A stretch of DNA of 15,142 nucleotides from an uncultured Oscillospiraceae bacterium (GCA_934636865.1 CAKUBI010000036.1:1-15142); one strand, 5' to 3'. Positions 1 through 7,342 are shown, numbered from the stretch's first letter. The notes: generated by a model not told the origin, from the letters alone. A program made the numbers and translations.

Positions 1-119
1 CCCTTGGCGCCGGGGCCCGGCATCGTGTTGCGGCAGACCTTGCCGTTGCAGTCATTGCACGCCTTGCAGTAAGGGCCCACGCAGGTCCTTGCGTTCTCCA
101 GTACTTCCTGATAAGTCAT
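1..119 (-). CDS. Alpha-hydroxy-acid oxidizing (FMN-dependent) protein, N-terminal fragment
   Basis: Only the first 39 codons lie in the window; the gene runs off the left edge. Translation on the minus strand begins MTYQEVLENA and then shows a dense cysteine cluster (C13, C18, C21, C24, C29), followed by NTMPGPGAKG. From memory, this N-terminus is typical of clostridial FMN-dependent alpha-hydroxy-acid oxidizing proteins (lactate oxidase / glycolate oxidase superfamily), whose TIM-barrel catalytic domain would lie outside the window. The start ATG is at 119-117. An AAAGGGG Shine-Dalgarno at 139-133 sits 13 nt upstream, slightly long but usable. The gene diverges from the Mur ligase fusion, and the 123-bp intergenic region carries a plausible promoter for it. 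The family call rests on the short N-terminus alone, so the catalytic residues are unseen. The cysteine spacing suggests a metal or iron-sulfur site (inference). Confidence 0.68.
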   Translation of the reverse strand, partial: MTYQEVLENARTCVGPYCKACNDCNGKVCRNTMPGPGAK

Positions 120-196
120 GTTGAATCTGAATCCCCTTTCGGATCAATTTGCTTGCCAATACCGCGCAGAAGGTCATTCAGCGCGATATCGCCTAT

Positions 197-224
197 ATTT
201 TATCCCGTCCTGCCGAAAAAGCAA
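197..224 (-). promoter_or_regulatory. Putative promoter of the alpha-hydroxy-acid oxidizing gene, overlapping a weaker plus-strand -10
   Basis: On the minus strand, TTGCTT (224-219) and TAAAAT (202-197) are separated by 16 nt, a reasonable sigma-A-type promoter giving a leader of about 70 nt before the ATG at 119. The same AT-rich patch holds TATATT (194-199) on the plus strand, which could be the -10 of the Mur ligase fusion, though its -35 (AGGTCA at 171-176, 17-nt spacing) is poor. A 10-bp palindrome GCGATATCGC (183-192) lies beside both and could be an operator. All of this is by eye. Confidence 0.4.
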
Positions 225-242
225 GACCCAAAGGAGCCGCTT

Positions 243-2990
243 ATGAATACCGTTCACATTTTAAAAGAATACATCGACGCGCTGCGCGATGCCGGCATTC
301 TGACCGGCAGCACCGTTCCCGAAGAGCTCCTGCAGCGCGGGATCGAATGCCTGACCTACGATACGCGCACGCTGCGCGAAAACGCGCTTTTCATCTGCAA
401 GGGCGCGCATTTTAAGGAAGAATACCTGCGCGACGCGCTCTCCTGCGGCGCGGTCGTCTACGTCGCCGAGCAGCAGCACAGCGCGGACGCGCCCTGCATC
501 CTCGTCAGCGACATCCGCTATTCTCTCGTCGTGCTCGGCCAGCTTTTTTATGACCACGTGACGGACAAGCTCACGAGCGTCGGCATCACCGGCACGAAGG
601 GCAAGAGCACCACCGCCTACTACGTGCGCTACATTTTAAATGACTGGCTGCGTGCGCAGGACCGTCCTGAGTGCGCCATCCTCTCCTCCATCGACAATTA
701 TGACGGCAAGTCTATCGAGGAATCCCACATCACGACGCCCGAGGTGCTCGAGCTCTACCAGCACTTTGAAAACGCTTACGAGTGCGGCATTTCCCATCTT
801 GTGATGGAGGCCTCGTCCCAGGCGCTCAAATACGGCCGCGTGCGCGGCATCCGCTTTGACGTGGGCGCGTTTCTGAACATCGGCGCCGACCACATCAGCC
901 CCATCGAGCACCCGGACTTTGAGGATTACTTTGCCTCCAAGCTCAAGATCTTCGACTCCTGCCGCGTCGGCTGCGTGAATACCGATGCAAAGCACGCCGA
1001 GCGCGTCATCGAATATGCCAAGGACCGCTGCGAGCTCATCACCTTCGGCTCGCATGAGAGCGACACGGTCTCCTGCCGGCATGTGGAAAAGCGGGAGGAC
1101 GGGCTGTATTTCACGATCGTCTCCCCCAGGTATAACGGCGAATTCTCCATCACCATGCCCGGCCTTTTCAATATCTCCAACGCCCTTGCGGCCATGGCCA
1201 TCTGCATGGCGCTCGATGTGCCGGAGGAATACGTGCGCTCGGGCCTTCGCAAGGCGCGCGCCGCGGGGCGCATGCAGATCTACGAGAGCCGCGACAAAAA
1301 GGTTACGGTCATCGTGGACTACGCGCACAACCGCATGAGCTTCGACGCGCTCTACCGCTCAACGAAGATCGAATACCCCGGCCGGCAGATGATCTCCATC
1401 TTCGGCTGCCCCGGCTCCCACGCGCTGCAGCGCAGAAAGGACCTCGGCGAGCTGAGCGGCCAGAACTGCGACTTCGTTTTTATCACCGAGGAGGACTCCG
1501 GCGAGGAACCCTTTGCGCAGATTGCCGCCGATATCGAGCCGCACGTTGCCTGCCCGCACATCGTGCTCGAGGACCGCGCCGAGTGCATCCGCCGCGCCAT
1601 TCTGGAGGGCAGGGAGCCGCGCGTCATCCTGCTCACCGGCAAGGGCGAGGAGACAACGATGAAGCGCGGCAGCGCCTTTGTCCCCCACCCGAGCGACGTG
1701 GCGCTCACGCTCCAGTACCTTTATGAATACGACGCCGCGCACACCCCCGCCCCCGCCGCGGGCGGCAAAAAGAAGAAAAAGGACTTTCTTCCCATCATCC
1801 TCGGCAGCGACGAGAATGCCTACGGCACGGCGCGCCTGTTTTGCGAGGCGTACAATGTCACGCCGCTTCTCCTGTGCACGCAGCAGCTCGTCCCCACGCG
1901 GCACTCGCACCTGTTTCTCTGCCGCATCATCCCGGATTTTGAGCGCGAGGAGGTTTTCCCCGACGCGCTGCTCGAGGTTTTGAAGCAGTGCGCGCAGGAC
2001 TATGAAAAGCTGCTCGTCATCCCCTGCTCGGATTACTACACGGGCCTTCTCTGCCGCCACTACGGCCACTTCGAGGGGCTGATTGCCAACCGCTTCATCT
2101 CTGAGGAGCTGCTCGAGACCTTCGACACAAAGGACAGGTTCTACGCCCTCTGCGAGCGCTATGGCATGGACTATCCCAAGACTGCCGTCGCCTCTCCCGA
2201 CGAGCGCGAGAGCATCGTCGAGCACCTGCCGTTCGACTTTCCCATCGTCGTCAAGCCCGAAAATTCCAATGCGCTCGACTATCTCCGCTGCCACTTTGAG
2301 GGGCAGAAAAAGGTGTTCTTCTTCGACACGAAAGAGCAGTACCTCGAGATGATCCGGAACATGAACGCATCCGATTACCGCGGCAAGCTCATTTTGCAGG
2401 AGTTCATCCCCGGCGGGGACGACGCGATGCGCGTGCTCAACAGCTATTCGGACTTGGACGGCCGCGTGCGCGCGATGTGCCTTGGACAGCCGGTGCTTGA
2501 ATACTACGACCCGAAGTCCGTCGGCAACTACGCCGCCATTCTCTCGCGCGGCGATCAGGCGCTCTATGACCGGATGCAGGAATTTCTCGAAAAGCTCGGC
2601 TATGTCGGCTTTTCGAACATCGACATGAAGTACGACCGCCGCACGGGACGCTATGTACTCTTTGAGATCAACCCGCGCCTTGGCCGCAGCAGCTACTTCT
2701 GCCGCGCCGCGGGACTCAACATGATGAAGCTGCTGACGGACGATATCGTCTACGGCAAGCGCGCGGACTGCGTCTACAACCACACCGTCGCCCTCTGGCA
2801 GAACGTGCCGAGCGGCATCCTGCGCCGCTATGTCAAGGATCCCGAGCTTTCCGAGGAGCTCAAGGCCTTCAAGGGCACGCACGTGCTCTTCTGCAAGGGC
2901 GATCTGCCGCTCCCGCGCCTTTACCGCCTGCTGCGCTATTACGCCGCGCAGTACCACAACTTCCGCGACTACTATTTCGAAAAGAAGTAA
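243..2990 (+). CDS. Mur ligase (MurE-like) fused to an ATP-grasp D-aspartate-ligase-like domain
   Basis: This is a 915-residue two-enzyme protein. Residues 1-495 form a Mur ligase. They carry the P-loop GTKGKST (117-123), VMEASSQAL (187-195), a DHISPIEHP block (216-224), the likely carbamylated lysine K233, GLFNISNALAA (307-317), DYAHN (359-363) and TGKGEE (465-470). The pattern resembles lysine-type streptococcal MurE more than DAP-type MurE, and the acceptor loop reads TEEDSGEEP (415-423) instead of DNPR. After an Ala/Pro then five-Lys linker (about 499-513) comes a complete ATP-grasp enzyme. It has LGSDENAYG (520-528), VVKPENSN (669-676), LQEFIPGGDD (718-727) and metal-binding FEINPRLGRSS (807-817), and resembles enterococcal D-aspartate ligase (COG3919 type). 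The likely role is cytoplasmic peptidoglycan-precursor synthesis. The ATG at 243 was chosen because AAGGAG (231-236) lies 6 nt upstream; the frame is open 90 nt further without a comparable site. The gene appears monocistronic. Confidence 0.85.
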   Translation: MNTVHILKEYIDALRDAGILTGSTVPEELLQRGIECLTYDTRTLRENALFICKGAHFKEEYLRDALSCGAVVYVAEQQHSADAPCILVSDIRYSLVVLGQLFYDHVTDKLTSVGITGTKGKSTTAYYVRYILNDWLRAQDRPECAILSSIDNYDGKSIEESHITTPEVLELYQHFENAYECGISHLVMEASSQALKYGRVRGIRFDVGAFLNIGADHISPIEHPDFEDYFASKLKIFDSCRVGCVNTDAKHAERVIEYAKDRCELITFGSHESDTVSCRHVEKREDGLYFTIVSPRYNGEFSITMPGLFNISNALAAMAICMALDVPEEYVRSGLRKARAAGRMQIYESRDKKVTVIVDYAHNRMSFDALYRSTKIEYPGRQMISIFGCPGSHALQRRKDLGELSGQNCDFVFITEEDSGEEPFAQIAADIEPHVACPHIVLEDRAECIRRAILEGREPRVILLTGKGEETTMKRGSAFVPHPSDVALTLQYLYEYDAAHTPAPAAGGKKKKKDFLPIILGSDENAYGTARLFCEAYNVTPLLLCTQQLVPTRHSHLFLCRIIPDFEREEVFPDALLEVLKQCAQDYEKLLVIPCSDYYTGLLCRHYGHFEGLIANRFISEELLETFDTKDRFYALCERYGMDYPKTAVASPDERESIVEHLPFDFPIVVKPENSNALDYLRCHFEGQKKVFFFDTKEQYLEMIRNMNASDYRGKLILQEFIPGGDDAMRVLNSYSDLDGRVRAMCLGQPVLEYYDPKSVGNYAAILSRGDQALYDRMQEFLEKLGYVGFSNIDMKYDRRTGRYVLFEINPRLGRSSYFCRAAGLNMMKLLTDDIVYGKRADCVYNHTVALWQNVPSGILRRYVKDPELSEELKAFKGTHVLFCKGDLPLPRLYRLLRYYAAQYHNFRDYYFEKK

Positions 2991-3000
2991 CTCCTATTTA

Positions 3001-3040
3001 AACAAAAAAGGGAACGGCCTGCGCCGTTCCCTTTTTTGTT
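3001..3040. terminator. Bidirectional intrinsic terminator between the Mur ligase fusion and corA
   Basis: The 17-nt arm at 3001-3017 is exactly complementary to 3024-3040. C3018-G3023 can also pair, leaving a 4-nt loop. Each strand has a GC-rich core (GGGAACGG/CCGTTCCC) followed by six Us, so it can terminate both convergent genes. Its last base is also the final base of the corA TGA stop codon (3042-3040). Confidence 0.93.
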
Positions 3041-3957
3041 CACCAGAACTTCTTCTTTTTGCAGATCCAAAGGCTCAGCGCCACCACGGCAATGCTGAGC
3101 GCGATGATCGCCGGATAGCCGTACTTCCAGTGCAGCTCCGGCATGCCGGAAAAGTTCATGCCGTACCACCCCGCGAGCAGCGACAGCGGCAGGAAGATCG
3201 TCGTCACGATCGTCAGGATCTGCATGATGCGGTTCTGCCGGATGTCGATCTCCGACTGGAAGAGCGACTGGAGCTGCGTGCAGTATTCGCGCAGCAGCTG
3301 CGATTCCTCGCGCAGGCGGATCACGCGCTCTTCAAACAAGCGGAACATGCCGCACTCCTCAGCCGAGAAAAAGCCGTTCTCGTTTTCCCGCAGCTCGCAG
3401 GCCACATCGTCAAGCTGAGAGTAGTAGCGGTACCACGCCATCGTCTCCTTGCGAAGGGTGCTCATCGGCGCGCTGAAATCGTCCAGCTCGCCGGCGAGCA
3501 CGCGGTCCTCGAGCTTCCCCGCGCGATCCTCGATCTCCTCAAGGTGGTGCAGATCCCTTGCGATGAGCAGCTCGAAGAGGTCATAGAGGAAGCGGCCCAC
3601 GCTTTTCCTTGTCAGGCGTTTTTCCTTCACGATGCGTCTGAGCTGCGTCACCATCGTTTCGCTGTCGTCCACCAGCACCACGCGCGACTTCGTCACAAGA
3701 TATCCGCAGCCAAGGCGTGCGCCGTCCCTGCCGCCGCGCGGCAGCGCCAATGTGCCGCTCAGGCAGTCGGAGCGCACCTCCGCCTTGCAGACGCGCGCGT
3801 CCCGCGCAAGCGGCGTGTGATGCAGCACGCACGCAAGACCCGAAAGCTCTGACGTATGCGCCAGCTCATCCGAATCAAGCAGCACGACCGCCGCTTCATC
3901 CTCTCCCGGCGCGCGTTCCAGCGGCGAGAGCGTCTCGCCGATCAGATACCATTTCAT
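3040..3957 (-). CDS. corA: CorA-family divalent metal ion transporter
   Basis: This 305-residue inner-membrane Mg2+/Co2+-type channel belongs to the 2-TM-GxN family. The large cytoplasmic N-terminal part is rich in long charged helices (about 100-240), as expected for the CorA funnel. The first membrane segment is about 243-263 and ends in the signature YGMNF (265-269), followed by the periplasmic-side loop motif MPEL (272-275). A second membrane segment spans about 281-299, and the protein ends in a basic tail (KKKKFW). Length is normal for CorA. The ATG at 3957 is preceded by GGAGGAAAG at good spacing; the open frame extends 141 nt upstream but without a comparable ribosome binding site. 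The gene has its own promoter, stands alone and converges on the Mur ligase fusion. The transported ion (Mg2+, Co2+ or, as in ZntB relatives, Zn2+) cannot be settled from sequence, although GMN plus MPEL favours CorA proper. Confidence 0.9.
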   Translation of the reverse strand: MKWYLIGETLSPLERAPGEDEAAVVLLDSDELAHTSELSGLACVLHHTPLARDARVCKAEVRSDCLSGTLALPRGGRDGARLGCGYLVTKSRVVLVDDSETMVTQLRRIVKEKRLTRKSVGRFLYDLFELLIARDLHHLEEIEDRAGKLEDRVLAGELDDFSAPMSTLRKETMAWYRYYSQLDDVACELRENENGFFSAEECGMFRLFEERVIRLREESQLLREYCTQLQSLFQSEIDIRQNRIMQILTIVTTIFLPLSLLAGWYGMNFSGMPELHWKYGYPAIIALSIAVVALSLWICKKKKFW

Positions 3958-3987
3958 GCTCTTTCCTCCGCGTTTTTGATCCCCTCT

Positions 3988-4015
3988 ATTGTAGCAGACC
4001 GGCAAAAAAGTACAA
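3988..4015 (-). promoter_or_regulatory. Promoter of corA (extended -10)
   Basis: On the minus strand, TTGTAC (4015-4010) is followed after 16 nt by TGC-TACAAT. The -10 hexamer is at 3993-3988, with an extended -10 TG just upstream of it. It lies about 30 nt before the corA start codon, which fits a short leader. Confidence 0.6.
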
Positions 4016-4033
4016 CTCCTTTCTTTCCTGCCG

Positions 4034-4056
4034 CCGCATGCGGAACCTTTTTCCGC
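4034..4056. repeat. Small overlapping inverted repeats in the corA/membrane-protein divergent region
   Basis: The 159-bp gap between the divergent starts at 3957 and 4117 holds the palindrome CCGCATGCGG (4034-4043). It overlaps an alternative hairpin GCGGAA/TTCCGC (4040-4045 with 4051-4056, 5-nt loop). The two foldings are mutually exclusive. They could be an operator or leader structure for the plus-strand gene, but no clear plus-strand -35/-10 pair was recognised. The short arms may also be chance in GC-rich DNA. Confidence 0.3.
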
Positions 4057-4116
4057 CGATTTACGTCTAAAGCATTGGAAGATGGAAGAAAAATCCAACC
4101 AAAGGAGGAATATTGG

Positions 4117-5040
4117 ATGAAACGAACACCCCTTCGCGCGCTCATCTGCGCGCTGCTCGCGTCCCTTGCGCTCACGACCTTTGCCCTCGCCGACTTCGGC
4201 CCGAAGCCCCAGCTCATCGTGCGCGTCAAAAACGCGCCGCAGGAGCCCTACTATCTCGACCTGCTCGCCAAGGGCGACTGGGACGCAGAAGCCGAGGGCC
4301 GCACCGACGGAATCGACTGGAACTACCGCGGCAAAGAGGATACGCTCGACCCCGACCTCTTAGCGCTTCTGCGCGGCAATGTTCCCGCCGGATGGCACGC
4401 CTGCGTGGCGCAGGGCACGACCGGCGCGCCGCTCTCCGGTGATCTGTATTCGGAACGATCGGACGCCTCCGGCAATGCGCTGCACTGGTTCGGCTACGTC
4501 GGTCTGCCGAGCACCTACCGCATCATTCTCGTCACCGCGTCCGGTCAGGTCTGGGTCTCCGGCGTGCTCGAGCGCCGCGTGCTGCAATCGAGCGTGACCG
4601 TCAACTGGTCGGAAGACACGTCGGCCGCGACAGTCTCCGTCCCCTCGACGATCCCCGCTTATCTGCTGCAATTTATCGCGACGCTCGTACCCACGCTGCT
4701 CATCGAGGGCGTGCTCCTGCTGCTGTTCCAGTATTCGTGGAAGGAGAACTGGAGAGCGTTTCTCTTTGTCAACCTTATCACACAGGGACTTCTTGCGATC
4801 GCGTCCTCGTCCTACGCCATTCAGCGCGGTCCGAATATGTTCAGCTACCTTGTCTTTTTTCTTCCCGCCGAGCTGTTCATTCTTATTGCCGAGGTCTACC
4901 TCTATGCCGGCTGCGGCATGCTCGAGGGCCAGAGCAAAAAGTGTGCCGCGGCCTATGCCGTAACGGCGAACGTCGTCTCGGCGGTCCTCGGCTATTACCT
5001 CACCGGCGCCGCCTGGCGGCTCGCCGTGTCCATCTCATAA
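4117..5040 (+). CDS. Hypothetical exported membrane protein (signal peptide, extracytoplasmic domain, about four C-terminal TM helices)
   Basis: I do not recognise a named family. The 307-residue protein starts with a classical signal sequence (basic KR, hydrophobic core, TTFALA with likely cleavage after A25), so the mature protein would begin DFGPKPQL. Residues 26-175 form a soluble domain that should lie outside the membrane. It has few cysteines and a beta-like pattern from about 119-175. Four hydrophobic segments follow at about 181-206, 213-233, 241-266 and 277-297. The GPKP motif right after the signal peptide recalls uncharacterised clostridial membrane proteins (memory, not a search). 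The ATG at 4117 has AAAGGAGG (4101-4108) 8 nt upstream; the frame is open upstream into the corA promoter but has no better start. It is divergent from corA and ends at its own terminator. No function is proposed. Confidence 0.8.
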   Translation: MKRTPLRALICALLASLALTTFALADFGPKPQLIVRVKNAPQEPYYLDLLAKGDWDAEAEGRTDGIDWNYRGKEDTLDPDLLALLRGNVPAGWHACVAQGTTGAPLSGDLYSERSDASGNALHWFGYVGLPSTYRIILVTASGQVWVSGVLERRVLQSSVTVNWSEDTSAATVSVPSTIPAYLLQFIATLVPTLLIEGVLLLLFQYSWKENWRAFLFVNLITQGLLAIASSSYAIQRGPNMFSYLVFFLPAELFILIAEVYLYAGCGMLEGQSKKCAAAYAVTANVVSAVLGYYLTGAAWRLAVSIS

Positions 5041-5053
5041 ATACCGCTCGCGC

Positions 5054-5088
5054 CGCGGCGTTCTCCACACAGGGAACGCCGCGCTTTT
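5054..5088 (+). terminator. Intrinsic terminator of the hypothetical membrane protein gene
   Basis: The stem CGCGGCGTTC (5054-5063) pairs with GAACGCCGCG (5074-5083) across a 10-nt loop that can close by two further pairs. It is followed by C and TTTT (5085-5088). It starts 14 nt after the stop codon. Confidence 0.8.
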
Positions 5089-5101
5089 CGTCATCTCTCA
5101 C

Positions 5102-5130
5102 TTGACAAGGTCCTTTTCGCTTCTTATAAT
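5102..5130 (+). promoter_or_regulatory. Perfect-consensus sigma-70/sigma-A promoter of the antiporter operon
   Basis: TTGACA (5102-5107), exactly 17 nt, then TATAAT (5125-5130): both hexamers and the spacing match consensus. Transcription should start near the A at 5136 or 5138. It is the clearest promoter in the window and drives the four-gene run ending at 8809. Confidence 0.9.
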
Positions 5131-5144
5131 AATTCACATCGCAC

Positions 5145-5172
5145 AAAAAGCTCCGCGCAGGAGCCTTTTTTT
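5145..5172 (+). terminator. Terminator-like hairpin in the antiporter leader (possible attenuator)
   Basis: GCTCC (5150-5154) pairs with GGAGC (5160-5164) across a 5-nt loop. Five flanking A-U pairs follow past a single bulged C5165, and seven Us run 5166-5172. The hairpin begins roughly 10 nt after the predicted transcription start. It also buries the AGGAG (5159-5163) that could serve an alternative start at 5173. It may be an attenuator, a 5'-end stabiliser or a weak terminator; no antiterminator partner was found by eye. Confidence 0.55.
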
Positions 5173-5202
5173 ATGTATTTGGAAGAAAGAGAGAACAACA
5201 TC

Positions 5203-6531
5203 ATGCAAAGAAAAGCCAATCCCGCGGCGCTGCTGCCGATCCTCGCCTTTCTGGTCCTGTATCTGGGCCTTGGACTGCTGTTTGAATATGTGCTCAAAAT
5301 TCCGATGGGATTTTATTCCATCCCCATCGTCGTGATCTTCCTCATCGCGCTGCTCGTGGCCTGCTGCCAGAACCGCGCGCTCTCGTTCGACGAAAAGCTC
5401 ATGCTGATGGGCCGCGGCGTCGGCGATAAGAATATCATCACGATGCTGCTCATCTTTCTGGCCGCCGGTATGTTCGTCGGCGTCGTGGGCCGCTCGAGCG
5501 CGGAGAGCGTCGCCTATTTCATGCTCTCGATCATCCCGTCGAAGTTTGCCGTGGCGGTGCTGTTCGTCGTGAGCTGCTTTGTCTCCACCGCCATGGGGAC
5601 GAGCGTCGGCACCATCACGCTCATTGTGCCCATCGCCATCCCCATCGCCGCGGCCAGCGGCTATTCCCTGCCGCTGTGCGTCGCGTCCGTCATGGGCGGA
5701 GCGATGTTCGGCGACAACCTGAGCTTCATTTCCGATACGACCATCGCCGCCTGCAACGGTCAGGGCTGCGCGATGAAGGATAAGTTCCGCGAGAACTTCC
5801 ACATCGCCCTGCCTGCTGCACTCGCAACGCTCGCGCTCATCCTCGTGCTGACGCTGAACGCGGACGTGCACCCCGCGCCCATCCCCGCCTATAACCTCAT
5901 TCAGGTCATCCCTTATGTGCTCGTGCTCATCGGCGGCATCATCGGCATCAACGTCTTTCTCGTGCTGCTCATCGGCATCGTGTCGGGCGCGGTCATCGCG
6001 CTTGCGACCGGCGCGACGGGGCAGAGCGGCATTCTCGCGGTCAAGGCGCTGCTCGAAAGCATGGGCAGCGGCGCTTCCGGCATGTTTGAAACGTCGATGG
6101 TCGCGATCCTTGTTTCCGCCATCTGCGCGCTCATCCGCGAGTACGGCGGCTTTGAAGCGCTGCTCGGCTGGATCCGCAAGGCGTTTCGCGGCAAGCGCGG
6201 CGGTCAGATCGGCATGGGACTTCTCGTCGGCGCGATGGACATCGCCACCGCGAACAACACCGTCGCCATCGTCATGGCGAATCCCATCGCGAGGGAGATG
6301 AGCGAGGAATACGGCATCACGCCGCGCAAGGCCGCGTCCATCCTCGATACCTTCTCCTGCATTTTTCAGGGCATCATCCCCTACGGCGCGCAGATGCTCG
6401 TCGCCATTTCCGCCGCGCATGAGCTGGGCTATGCCATCTCGGCCTTCGACATCATCCCCAACCTCTTCTACCCCTTCCTGCTGGCGGTGAGCTCGCTGTT
6501 TTTCATCGCCGTGGACGGCAAAAAGAAAGCG
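5203..6531 (+). CDS. NhaC-family Na+/H+ antiporter
   Basis: This is a 443-residue polytopic membrane protein with roughly ten to twelve hydrophobic segments. It is predicted to exchange cytoplasmic Na+ for external H+ and support pH and sodium homeostasis. Family marks are the N-terminal KANPAALLP before the first helix, MGTSVGTITL (131-140), the conserved FGDNLSFISDTT (169-180) whose acidic residues D171 and D178 are candidates for ion binding, and the polar intramembrane stretch DIATANNT (346-353). It ends in a basic KKKKA tail, with the TGA stop immediately after at 6532-6534. The ATG at 5203 fits the usual NhaC N-terminus, although its ribosome binding site (AAAGAGAG, 5186-5193) is weak. 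An in-frame ATG at 5173 has AGGAG, but that site is inside the leader hairpin. It is first in a four-gene operon. Substrate specificity is not proven; relatives can also exchange organic anions. Confidence 0.85.
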
Positions 6532-6538
6532 TGAAGCC

Positions 6539-7342
6539 ATGGTAGACCATCACGCATTGCAGCGCAAAAAGCTCTTTCTCTTCGACCTTGACGGCACGCT
6601 GTATCTGGGCGAGCAGCTCTTTCCCGGCGTCACGGACCTGCTCGCGCACATCCGCCAAAGCGGCGGACGGTACCGCTTCCTGACAAACAACTCCTCGCGC
6701 AGCGTGGACGCCTACGTGCAGAAGTTCGCGCGCCTCGGCGTTTCAGCGCGGCCGGAGGATTTTCTCACCTCCGTCGATGCGCTCATCGCGCACCTGCGTG
6801 CGCACGGCGGCGAGGGCAGGCGCTACTACGTCTGCGGCACGGAGTCGATGAAGTCGCAGCTGCGCGCGGCGGGCTTTACCGTCGCGGAAAAGCGCGAAGA
6901 AGCGGACGCGCTTTTGATGGGCTTTGACACCGAGCTCACGTTCCAAAAGCTTGAGGACGCCTGTATCCTGCTCGGGCAGGGCGTGACTTACATTGCGACA
7001 AATCCCGACTGGGTCTGCCCCACGTCTTACGGCTTCGCGCCCGACTGCGGCAGCGTCTGCGAAATGCTCTGGCGGGCGACAAACCGCCGTCCGCTCGTCA
7101 TCGGCAAGCCCGAGCCCGCCATGCCGCACCTTGCCATGGCGCAGGCGGGCGTCTCCGCGCAGGAAACGCTGCTCGTGGGCGACCGCATTTACACCGACAT
7201 CGCAAGCGGCGCGAACGCGGGCATCGACACGCTGCTCGTCCTCTCAGGCGAGACGAAGGAGGCGGATCTCCCCGCGGCGGACCCGCAGCCGACGTTTGTC
7301 CTGCCGGACGTGCAGGCGCTTTTCAACATTCTGAATCACTAA
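6539..7342 (+). CDS. HAD-IIA family phosphatase (NagD-like)
   Basis: This 267-residue cytoplasmic haloacid-dehalogenase-superfamily phosphatase has the nucleophile motif FDLDGTL at 15-21 (D16 nucleophile, D18 acid/base). Motif II is LTNNSS (48-53), and a C2-type cap domain spans about 80-175. The motif III lysine is in GKPEP (K190), and the Mg2+-binding motif is GDRIYTD (214-220). This order and the TNN motif are those of the NagD / 4-nitrophenylphosphatase / phosphoglycolate phosphatase group. The substrate is probably a small phosphorylated metabolite and cannot be named. It begins only 4 nt after the antiporter stop codon with no good Shine-Dalgarno, which suggests translational coupling. 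The next gene starts 11 nt after its stop. Full length with all catalytic residues present. Confidence 0.88.
   Translation: MVDHHALQRKKLFLFDLDGTLYLGEQLFPGVTDLLAHIRQSGGRYRFLTNNSSRSVDAYVQKFARLGVSARPEDFLTSVDALIAHLRAHGGEGRRYYVCGTESMKSQLRAAGFTVAEKREEADALLMGFDTELTFQKLEDACILLGQGVTYIATNPDWVCPTSYGFAPDCGSVCEMLWRATNRRPLVIGKPEPAMPHLAMAQAGVSAQETLLVGDRIYTDIASGANAGIDTLLVLSGETKEADLPAADPQPTFVLPDVQALFNILNH

Noticed and set aside
153..242. Upstream extension of the Mur ligase fusion to an ATG at 153
   Set aside because: The extra 30 residues are unlike any Mur ligase N-terminus and would read through the putative divergent promoters. AAGGAG at 231-236 fits the ATG at 243.
1740..1785. Possible frameshift or assembly join at the Ala/Pro and Lys-rich linker between the two halves of the fusion
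   Set aside because: The frame is continuous with normal codon use on both sides, and no ribosome binding site or start codon precedes the ATP-grasp half, so a genuine fusion is the simpler reading.
1359..2957. A 532-residue minus-strand open frame opposite the Mur ligase fusion
   Set aside because: It is a reverse-frame shadow. The plus-strand frame has intact Mur ligase and ATP-grasp motifs throughout.
5173..5202. Alternative start of the antiporter at 5173
   Set aside because: Its AGGAG is buried in the leader hairpin, and the ATG directly follows the U-tract. The N-terminus from 5203 matches the usual NhaC start better. It is kept only as an alternative.
5134..6540. A 468-residue minus-strand open frame opposite the antiporter
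   Set aside because: Its translation is a His/Asp/Arg-rich soup produced by the complement of hydrophobic codons, with no domain.
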